In this document: piece after piece, positions 6,711-11,636 of the stretch | Position numbering within the stretch: the stretch's first letter is position 1 | Layout of the letters: each line of letters opens with the position of its first letter | Source: an uncultured Lachnospiraceae bacterium | GTDB lineage: Bacteria; Bacillota_A; Clostridia; Lachnospirales; Lachnospiraceae | Assembly (NCBI GenBank): GCA_947564305.1 | Contig: CANOBT010000167.1 | Location: forward strand, 1 to 11,636 | Direction of reading: 5' to 3' | DNA: 11,636 nucleotides | Made by a program: the position numbers and the translations under genes | The notes under the pieces: model-generated | Databases searched by the model: none | Told to the model about the DNA's origin: nothing | What the model saw: the letters and a program-made list of their open reading frames with translations, nothing else

Positions 6711-7283
6711 CTACCGCACCTCCTGAAATGCCATCTTCAATGCTGCCATGTTTCCATCTATCACTTCCGGCTTTCCGGCAAATTTGTGTGAGAAAGATGC
6801 TTTCATCTCTTTTAAAAATGTCTCTTCCTCCATAATTCCTGCTACTTTTACAATCGCCGCAAGCATAGGTGTATTTGGAAAATACCTTCCCATGGTCGCC
6901 ATGGATACCTTGTGTGCATCAATGATGTACACCTCTCCCTCATATCCTTTCAGATGCGGAATAATCTCTTCTTTGGTACGCTGGGTATTTACAAGGATTG
7001 CACCATCCTTTTTCAGCCCCGCAGTCACATCCACTGCTTCTAACAGTGATTCATCCACCACTACGACATACTGCGGATCATAAATGTTGGAATGTACACG
7101 AATCACTTTATCGCTGATACGGTTATATGCAGTAATCGGCGCACCCATACGTTCCGGGCCATATTCTGGAAATCCCTGAACATATTTCCCTGTCTGAAAT
7201 GCCACATCAGCCAGTAAAAGCGCCGCCGTCTTGGCACCCTGGCCTCCCCGGCCATGCCATCTGATCTCTGTCAGGTTACTCAT
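6711..7283 (-). CDS. porC: Pyruvate:ferredoxin oxidoreductase, gamma subunit
   Basis: The gamma subunit is the CoA-proximal domain of four-subunit oxoacid oxidoreductases. At 190 residues it has the expected length and shows the family hallmark HGRGGQGAKTA (10-20). GFPEYGPERMGAPI (about 38-51) is the second conserved segment, and YVVVVDESLLE follows. It is the first gene of porC-porD-porA-porB, the usual order for such operons. The start has AAAGGAAG about 9 nt upstream. The 161-nt gap before it carries a hairpin at 7348-7384 and a 13-bp repeat at 7318-7330; the operon promoter must lie here or within gpmI, but no clear consensus stands out (AAGACA with 16 nt to TATGTA is a weak candidate). 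Confidence 0.94.
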   Translation of the reverse strand: MSNLTEIRWHGRGGQGAKTAALLLADVAFQTGKYVQGFPEYGPERMGAPITAYNRISDKVIRVHSNIYDPQYVVVVDESLLEAVDVTAGLKKDGAILVNTQRTKEEIIPHLKGYEGEVYIIDAHKVSMATMGRYFPNTPMLAAIVKVAGIMEEETFLKEMKASFSHKFAGKPEVIDGNMAALKMAFQEVR

Positions 7284-7317
7284 CTTCTTTCTTCCTTTCT
7301 GTATAGTATCTCTAAAA

Positions 7318-7330
7318 GAGCCTTATCACT
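7318..7330 (-). repeat. 13-bp repeat, copy 2 (leader of porC)
   Basis: This is identical to 2009-2021. Here it lies 35 nt upstream of the porC start, between the 7348-7384 hairpin and the ribosome binding site. It could be a shared regulator site or chance. Confidence 0.5.
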
Positions 7331-7347
7331 TATTACATAATATACAT

Positions 7348-7388
7348 ACTGGCAGTGTCTTTATATACAAAAAACACTGCCAGTTTTT
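7348..7388 (+). terminator. 11-bp hairpin with T-run on the plus strand, between gpmI and porC
   Basis: ACTGGCAGTGT (7348-7358) and ACACTGCCAGT (7374-7384) form a perfect 11-bp stem with a 15-nt loop. A T5 tract (7384-7388) follows on the plus strand, the opposite sense to all genes here. On the minus strand the hairpin is followed by ATGTATATTATG, with no T-run, while a T6 lies in the loop. It may still act as a weak terminator or stability element after gpmI, or block antisense transcription. Confidence 0.65.
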
Positions 7389-7444
7389 ATACTAAGTATC
7401 AAAAATCTACCTGTATTGATTCTGCTTCTATTTCTAACAGCTAC

Positions 7445-8983
7445 TTACTTTACAAGCAATGACTTCCCTGTCATCTCTGCCGGCTGCTCCAGTCCCATAA
7501 GCTCAATCAAGGTAGGAGCGATATCTGCAAGACATCCGCCCTCCCGAAGCTTATAAGCCGGGTCAGCATTCACCAGGATAAACGGAACCGGATTCGTGGT
7601 ATGAGCGGTAAACGGCTCTCCCGTCTCCCCATCAATGAGCTGCTCTGCATTTCCGTGGTCCGCACAGATAAACATCTGTCCATTTACCTCTTTCACTGCA
7701 TCCACTGCTTTACCTACACATTCGTCCACTGCCTCGATTGCCTTGATTGCTGCGGCTTCCACACCGGTATGTCCAACCATATCCGGATTTGCAAAGTTGA
7801 TAATAATCACATCATACTTATCCGACTTGATGGCTTCTACAAGTTTATCGCACACTTCATATGCACTCATCTCCGGCTGAAGATCATAAGTCGCAACTTT
7901 CGGAGATTTTACAAGAATTCTGTCCTCTCCCTCATTCGGCTCTTCCACACCGCCATTAAAGAAGAAAGTTACATGGGCATATTTCTCTGTCTCTGCAAGA
8001 CGAGCCTGTTTCAATCCCTTCTGTGCAAGGAATTCTCCAAAGGTATTGGTAATCTCTTCCTTTACAAATGCCACCTGCTTATTTTCAATCGTCACATCAT
8101 ATTCTGTAAAGCAGACATAGGTGGTTTTTACACGCGGACCTCTGTTAAAGCCTTCAAAGTTGTCATCACAGAATACTCTGGTAATCTCTCTTGCCCTGTC
8201 CGGACGGAAATTGTAAAAGATAATGGAATCCTGATCCTTGATTGTGGCAACCGGTGCACCATCCTTCATCACTACTGTAGGAAGCACGAATTCATCTGTT
8301 GTCTCTGCATCATAAGAAGCCTGGATTCCTGCCGGGCCGGACGCAGCAGTCTCACCAATTCCCTTAACGAGTGCATTGTACGCTTTCTCCACACGCTCCC
8401 AACGGTTATCTCTGTCCATTGCATAATAACGTCCCATCACGCTTGCAACTTCTCCGACACCAATCTCCTTCATCTTCGCTTCCAACTGTTCTACATATTC
8501 CTTACCGGATGCAGGAGGAGTATCACGTCCATCCAGGAAACAATGTACATAAACTTTCTTGATTCCCTGTCTCTTTGCCAATTCCAACAATCCATAGATG
8601 TGCTCATTATGGCTGTGCACACCGCCGTCAGATACAAGTCCAAACATATGCAGGGCAGAGTCATTTGCCTTTACATTTTCACAGGCAGCAAGCAATGCCT
8701 TATTCTCAAAAAAGTCGCCGTCCTGAATTGCCTTCGTAATCTTGGTCAAATCCTGATAGACAATCCTGCCTGCTCCCATATTCAGATGACCTACCTCTGA
8801 GTTCCCCATCTGTCCGTCCGGCAATCCTACTGCAAGTCCGCTCGCATTGCCCTTCACAAAAGGATATTCTGCCATCAATTTGTCCATCACAGGGGTCTCT
8901 GCCTGTACGACGGCATTCCCTGTCCTATCGTCATTTAATCCATAACCATCAAGAATCATTAACACAGTTGGTTTTTTACTCAT
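7445..8983 (-). CDS. gpmI: 2,3-bisphosphoglycerate-independent phosphoglycerate mutase
   Basis: This manganese-dependent enzyme interconverts 3- and 2-phosphoglycerate in glycolysis and belongs to the alkaline phosphatase superfamily. The 512-residue length is standard. D12 in LDGYG and the phosphorylated serine S62 in GNSEVGHLN are present. The inserted transferase domain shows FLDGRDTPP (about 150-158), [10 protein letters not shown] (about 258-267) and a K-rich [14 protein letters not shown] segment. The C-terminal metal site shows NPDMVGHTG and ADHGNAE. All key residues look intact. The ATG has AAAGGAG 8 nt upstream, and a good promoter lies at 9021-9049, so it can be transcribed apart from pgk-tpiA and from the small gene 74 nt upstream. 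Confidence 0.98.
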   Translation of the reverse strand: MSKKPTVLMILDGYGLNDDRTGNAVVQAETPVMDKLMAEYPFVKGNASGLAVGLPDGQMGNSEVGHLNMGAGRIVYQDLTKITKAIQDGDFFENKALLAACENVKANDSALHMFGLVSDGGVHSHNEHIYGLLELAKRQGIKKVYVHCFLDGRDTPPASGKEYVEQLEAKMKEIGVGEVASVMGRYYAMDRDNRWERVEKAYNALVKGIGETAASGPAGIQASYDAETTDEFVLPTVVMKDGAPVATIKDQDSIIFYNFRPDRAREITRVFCDDNFEGFNRGPRVKTTYVCFTEYDVTIENKQVAFVKEEITNTFGEFLAQKGLKQARLAETEKYAHVTFFFNGGVEEPNEGEDRILVKSPKVATYDLQPEMSAYEVCDKLVEAIKSDKYDVIIINFANPDMVGHTGVEAAAIKAIEAVDECVGKAVDAVKEVNGQMFICADHGNAEQLIDGETGEPFTAHTTNPVPFILVNADPAYKLREGGCLADIAPTLIELMGLEQPAEMTGKSLLVK

Positions 8984-9020
8984 CGTCCTTCTCCTTTACA
9001 ATACTAAAATTCCCGTATCT

Positions 9021-9049
9021 ATTGTACATGCTTTTCCTGATTTTTGCAA
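9021..9049 (-). promoter_or_regulatory. Sigma-A-type promoter for gpmI
   Basis: On the minus strand TTGCAA (9044-9049), a 17-nt spacer and TACAAT (9021-9026) give a well-spaced promoter. The predicted start is near 9014, leaving a leader of about 30 nt before the gpmI ATG. It starts immediately after the stop of the small upstream gene. Confidence 0.65.
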
Positions 9050-9057
9050 CGAAGATA

Positions 9058-9246
9058 TTATTCTTTTATTCTATCAATCTCTGTTAGATTCACACCCAGG
9101 GAAGTCAATACCGCTTTCAATGATAAATAATCATTTTTCAGCCCTTCATATGTTTTCACTGCATTTTCTTCCTTTGCGGTTTTCATATGAGCTTGTACTC
9201 TCTGAAACTCTAGCACAGTTCTTTCAATGATTTCACCGTTATTCAA
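9058..9246 (-). CDS. Small hypothetical helical protein (TTG start)
   Basis: I do not recognise this 62-residue protein. From the TTG it runs MNNGEIIERTV, then a charged, probably helical stretch (QRVQAHMKTAKEENAVKTYEG), then NDYLSLKAVLTSLGVNLTEIDRIKE. It has no cysteine, no signal peptide and no membrane segment, so it is probably a cytoplasmic helical or coiled-coil protein. The frame is open to an ATG at 9276, but the very strong AAGGGAGGTGAT at 9251-9262 sits inside that extension with GGAGG 8 nt before TTG 9246, so TTG is the likely start. It has its own promoter (9313-9341) and a leader hairpin (9274-9292). The gene lies between tpiA and gpmI, 74 nt before gpmI. A real gene is likely given these signals; the function is unknown. 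Confidence 0.75.
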   Translation of the reverse strand: MNNGEIIERTVLEFQRVQAHMKTAKEENAVKTYEGLKNDYLSLKAVLTSLGVNLTEIDRIKE

Positions 9247-9250
9247 TATG

Positions 9251-9262
9251 ATCACCTCCCTT
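9251..9262 (-). promoter_or_regulatory. Strong ribosome binding site deciding a TTG start
   Basis: AAGGGAGGTGAT on the minus strand is close to a full anti-16S match. GGAGG is 8 nt before TTG (9246-9244). No ATG or GTG lies at a suitable distance downstream, so it fixes the start of the small gene at TTG. Confidence 0.75.
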
Positions 9263-9273
9263 ATATTTGTAAC

Positions 9274-9292
9274 CAATCTGCTCTGCAGATTG
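9274..9292 (-). promoter_or_regulatory. Leader hairpin before the small gene
   Basis: CAATCTGC (9274-9281) and GCAGATTG (9285-9292) form a perfect 8-bp stem with a 3-nt loop in the short 5' leader, 11 nt upstream of the ribosome binding site. It could protect the 5' end or modulate translation, or be an operator palindrome just downstream of the transcription start. Confidence 0.55.
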
Positions 9293-9312
9293 ATTGCCTA
9301 TTTGGCGTTTTC

Positions 9313-9341
9313 ATTATATCAAAAGCTAATTTAGGTGTAAA
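9313..9341 (-). promoter_or_regulatory. Sigma-A-type promoter for the small gene
   Basis: On the minus strand TTTACA (9336-9341), an exact 17-nt spacer and TATAAT (9313-9318) form a near-consensus promoter. The start is expected near 9306, giving a leader of about 60 nt to the TTG start. Confidence 0.8.
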
Positions 9342-9387
9342 GTGATATTCCGTATTTTATTTACTCCCCAACGCTGCTGCAATTATA

Positions 9388-9446
9388 AAACACCACAAAA
9401 CACATTCTAACTATTATTACAATAATTAGTGTATTTTGTGGTGTTT
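9388..9446 (-). terminator. Terminator hairpin after pgk-tpiA
   Basis: AAACACCACAAAA (9388-9400) and TTTTGTGGTGTTT (9434-9446) pair perfectly over 13 bp. The 33-nt loop can extend the stem (CAC with GTG across a 2-nt bulge). On the minus strand the stem is followed by T-rich TTTTATAATT, and on the plus strand by CATTTTGTTC. It lies 41 nt beyond the tpiA stop, as expected for a terminator. Confidence 0.75.
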
Positions 9447-9486
9447 CATTTTGTTCTATTTGTCTATCTTTTACAAAATTATTCTT

Positions 9487-10236
9487 TTATTTATAATTCA
9501 CAATCTTACCAAAATCAGCCTTCAAAGATGCACCTCCAACAAGGCCGCCATCGATGTCAGCCTGTGCAAACAGGTCTGCTGCTGTTGCTGCGTTTACAGA
9601 ACCGCCGTATTGGATGCGGATTGCTTCTGCTGTTGCATCATCATATACTTCTGCGATACAAGCACGGATTCCTGCACAAACTTCCTGTGCCTGCTCTGTT
9701 GTAGCGGTCTTGCCTGTTCCGATTGCCCAGATTGGCTCGTAAGCGATCACTGCTGTCTTTGCCTGTTCAGCCGTAACATTCTGGAAACCAACCTTTACCT
9801 GCTGACGGATGAAGTCCATAGTCACGCCCTGCTCTCTCTGCTCTAAGCTTTCTCCACAGCACATGATTGGAGTAATACCATGCTCAAATGCTTTGAGAAC
9901 CTTCTTATTTACATCTTCATTGGTCTCGCCAAAATATTCTCTTCTCTCAGAATGTCCGAGAACTACATATTTTACTCCGGCATCTACGAGCATGTTTGGA
10001 GAAATTTCTCCTGTGTATGCTCCGCTCTCTTCAAAATACATATTCTCTGCTCCAACCTGGATATTCGTTCCCTTTGCAGCTTCCACAACCGGTACAATGT
10101 CGATTGCCGGTACACAGAATACTACGTCAACTTCTTCATTTGCTACCAATGGTTTTAATTCTTCAACTAAAGCAACTGCCTCGCTTGGTGTCTTATTCAT
10201 TTTCCAGTTGCCTGCGATAATTTTCTTTCTTGCCAT
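9487..10236 (-). CDS. tpiA: Triosephosphate isomerase
   Basis: This glycolytic enzyme interconverts dihydroxyacetone phosphate and glyceraldehyde-3-phosphate. From the chosen start it is 249 residues, the family norm. The catalytic residues are intact: N10 and K12 in GNWKMN, H95 in GHSERR, and E167 in [10 protein letters not shown] with the mobile loop following. The phosphate-binding segments IQYGGSV and GLVGGASL are near the C-terminus. The reading frame is open 17 codons further upstream, but AAGGAGG lies 6 nt before the ATG at 10236 and the upstream residues do not look like this family, so 10236 is the start. It follows pgk after 117 nt with no clear promoter between them, so the two are probably co-transcribed, ending at 9388-9446. 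Confidence 0.98.
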   Translation of the reverse strand: MARKKIIAGNWKMNKTPSEAVALVEELKPLVANEEVDVVFCVPAIDIVPVVEAAKGTNIQVGAENMYFEESGAYTGEISPNMLVDAGVKYVVLGHSERREYFGETNEDVNKKVLKAFEHGITPIMCCGESLEQREQGVTMDFIRQQVKVGFQNVTAEQAKTAVIAYEPIWAIGTGKTATTEQAQEVCAGIRACIAEVYDDATAEAIRIQYGGSVNAATAADLFAQADIDGGLVGGASLKADFGKIVNYK

Positions 10237-10322
10237 GAGCGGCCTCCTTGTATATTGTTCTATTTTATTACGGGATGTTCTCCTCACTCTGTTCGAAGAA
10301 CTAAGTAAACCCTAAGCTCAAT

Positions 10323-10339
10323 CAGGCATGCAATGCCTG
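10323..10339. repeat. Small hairpin between pgk and tpiA
   Basis: CAGGCAT (10323-10329) and ATGCCTG (10333-10339) form a perfect 7-bp stem with a 3-nt GCA loop, 14 nt beyond the pgk stop. On the minus strand no T-run follows, so it is more likely an mRNA stability or processing element than a terminator. Confidence 0.5.
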
Positions 10340-10353
10340 CTTTCTCTAAATGT

Positions 10354-11547
10354 TTACTTATCGTTCGCTGCTGCAACGCCTGGTAATTCTTTTCCCTCCA
10401 GGAATTCCAGTGATGCGCCGCCGCCTGTAGAGATATGGGTCATCTTGTCACCATAACCAAGCTGGTTCACTGCTGCTGCGGAATCGCCGCCGCCGATAAT
10501 GGTAACTGCTTCTGTATCAGCCAATGCTTTTGCAACTGCCTCTGTACCGGCAGCAAACTTCGGCATCTCAAATGCTCCCATAGGTCCGTTCCAAACAACG
10601 GTCTTTGCTTCTTTTACTGCATCTGCATAAAGTTTTGCAGTCTCTGGTCCAATATCCAGTCCCTGCCATCCATCCGGAATCTCGCCATTTCCAACAACCT
10701 TTGTATTCGCGTCATTGGAGAAATCGTCTGCGATTACGTTGTCAACCGGAAGAAGAAGCTTCACGCCTTTATCTTCTGCTTTCTTGATCATGTCAAGAGC
10801 ATACTGGCAGTAATCTTCCTCTAACAGAGATTTTCCTACGTTTCCACCCTGCGCTTTGCTGAATGTATAAGACATTCCGCCGCCGATAATCAGGGTATCT
10901 ACCTTTTCCAGAAGGTTCTCAATTACAGAGATCTTGCTAGATACCTTTGCTCCGCCGAGGATTGCCACAAACGGACGCTCCGGTTTGTCAACTGCGTTTC
11001 CAAGGAAATCAATTTCCTTCTGCATCAGATAACCTACAACTGCAGTATCAACATACTGTGTCACACCTACATTAGAGCAGTGTGCTCTATGTGCAGTACC
11101 GAATGCATCATTTACAAATACATCACAAAGGGAAGCCAGGTCTTTGCTGAAGCTTTCACCGTTCTTTGTCTCTTCAATTCTGTAACGGGTGTTTTCCAGA
11201 AGAACAATCTCTCCGTCCTGCAACGCCTCTACTGCTGCCTTTGCATTTGGTCCAACAACCTCTGGGTCTGCCGCAAATTTTACTTCCTGTCCAAGCAGTT
11301 CAGATAATCTTGCAGCTACAGGAGCCAGAGATAATTCTGGTTTTGGCTCTCCCTTCGGCTTTCCAAGATGAGAGCAAAGAATAATCTTTCCTCCATCCGC
11401 TACTAACTTTTTAATCGTCGGAAGTGCTGCAACGAGACGGTTCTCGTCTGTAATCTTACCGTCGATCAACGGTACATTGAAGTCGCATCTTACAAGGACT
11501 TTCTGACCCTTTACATTAATGTCATCTACTGATTTCTTATTAAGCAT
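10354..11547 (-). CDS. pgk: Phosphoglycerate kinase
   Basis: This enzyme makes ATP from 1,3-bisphosphoglycerate and ADP in glycolysis. From the chosen start it has 397 residues, the usual length. The N-terminal substrate domain shows VRCDFNVPL (19-27), [14 protein letters not shown] and [11 protein letters not shown]. The hinge and C-terminal nucleotide domain show [40 protein letters not shown] and [13 protein letters not shown]. No key motif is missing. The ATG at 11547 is preceded by GGGAGG at 7 nt. An ATG five codons upstream (11562) lies beside this site with poor spacing and is less likely. A hairpin and a TATAAT box lie upstream, at the window edge. Confidence 0.98.
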   Translation of the reverse strand: MLNKKSVDDINVKGQKVLVRCDFNVPLIDGKITDENRLVAALPTIKKLVADGGKIILCSHLGKPKGEPKPELSLAPVAARLSELLGQEVKFAADPEVVGPNAKAAVEALQDGEIVLLENTRYRIEETKNGESFSKDLASLCDVFVNDAFGTAHRAHCSNVGVTQYVDTAVVGYLMQKEIDFLGNAVDKPERPFVAILGGAKVSSKISVIENLLEKVDTLIIGGGMSYTFSKAQGGNVGKSLLEEDYCQYALDMIKKAEDKGVKLLLPVDNVIADDFSNDANTKVVGNGEIPDGWQGLDIGPETAKLYADAVKEAKTVVWNGPMGAFEMPKFAAGTEAVAKALADTEAVTIIGGGDSAAAVNQLGYGDKMTHISTGGGASLEFLEGKELPGVAAANDK

Positions 11548-11587
11548 GTATTTGCCTCCCATTTTTCCTCATGCACAAAAACTGTCG

Positions 11588-11625
11588 CCGGCCTTTTTAT
11601 GCATACTAATATAAAAAGGGTCCGG
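11588..11625. repeat. Hairpin in the pgk leader
   Basis: CCGG plus CCTTTTTAT (11588-11600) pairs with ATAAAAAGG (11611-11619) and CCGG (11622-11625), with a 2-nt bulge and a 10-nt loop. It sits about 40 nt before the pgk start. It may be the terminator or processing hairpin of a gene upstream of the window, or a 5' stabilising structure if transcription starts just before it. Confidence 0.55.
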
Positions 11626-11628
11626 TCC

Positions 11629-11634
11629 ATTATA
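11629..11634 (-). promoter_or_regulatory. Possible -10 box of a pgk promoter
   Basis: TATAAT on the minus strand lies at the very end of the window. A -35 element, if present, is outside, so this is only a candidate. A start near 11622 would place the 11588-11625 hairpin at the very 5' end of the message. Confidence 0.35.
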
Positions 11635-11636
11635 AG

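Noticed and set aside
7284..7444. A riboswitch or T-box leader before the por operon.
   Set aside because: Only one simple hairpin is visible. No T-box sequence or other known leader core was recognised.
7601..8800. A 399-residue open frame on the plus strand opposite gpmI.
   Set aside because: It is entirely antisense to a clear gpmI, is rich in Cys/His/Ile as expected for a shadow frame, and has no recognisable domain.
1..11636. CRISPR arrays, insertion sequences, tRNA genes, phage or defence islands.
   Set aside because: No regularly spaced repeats, transposase-like frames, tRNA-like cloverleafs or defence gene clusters were seen. The Uma2-like gene alone does not make a defence system.

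Overview
The window carries about a dozen genes, all on the minus strand, so in transcription order it reads from high to low coordinates. Protein families, strong GGAGG-type ribosome binding sites, a class A RNase P RNA, ferredoxin-dependent pyruvate metabolism and moderate GC content point to an anaerobic Firmicute, most likely a Lachnospiraceae/Clostridia gut bacterium. That assignment is inferred from protein character; no species-level marker is present.

Region by region in transcription order: (1) 11636-10237 holds phosphoglycerate kinase (pgk) and triosephosphate isomerase (tpiA), probably one transcript, closed by a hairpin at 9388-9446. (2) 9341-9058 is a small unrecognised 62-residue gene with a clear promoter, a leader hairpin and a TTG start. 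(3) 9049-7445 is cofactor-independent phosphoglycerate mutase (gpmI) with its own promoter. (4) 7283-4278 is a tight four-gene operon, porC-porD-porA-porB, for a four-subunit pyruvate (2-oxoacid):ferredoxin oxidoreductase. (5) 4263-2043 holds purine nucleoside phosphorylase and an MTA/SAH deaminase, separated by a remarkable 54-nt hairpin. (6) 1884-963 is a divergent MogA/MoaB-fold protein overlapping, by 8 nt, a short AT-rich Uma2-family nuclease-like gene. (7) 893-411 is RNase HI. (8) Below about 275 lies the 5' two-thirds of RNase P RNA (rnpB), cut by the window edge, with a near-consensus promoter at 334-363.

Functionally, pgk, tpiA and gpmI are lower-glycolysis enzymes and PorCDAB takes the resulting pyruvate to acetyl-CoA, CO2 and reduced ferredoxin. 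PNP and the deaminase handle purine nucleosides and S-adenosylmethionine by-products. RNase HI and RNase P are housekeeping nucleic-acid enzymes.

Most of the window is ordinary core genome. I see no clearly new multi-gene system. The items most worth a second look are the MogA-like protein lacking both catalytic aspartates, the short Uma2 gene coupled to it, the long 3383-3436 hairpin, the repeat-rich rnpB leader, hairpins whose T-runs face against the genes, and a 13-bp intergenic repeat shared by two leaders.
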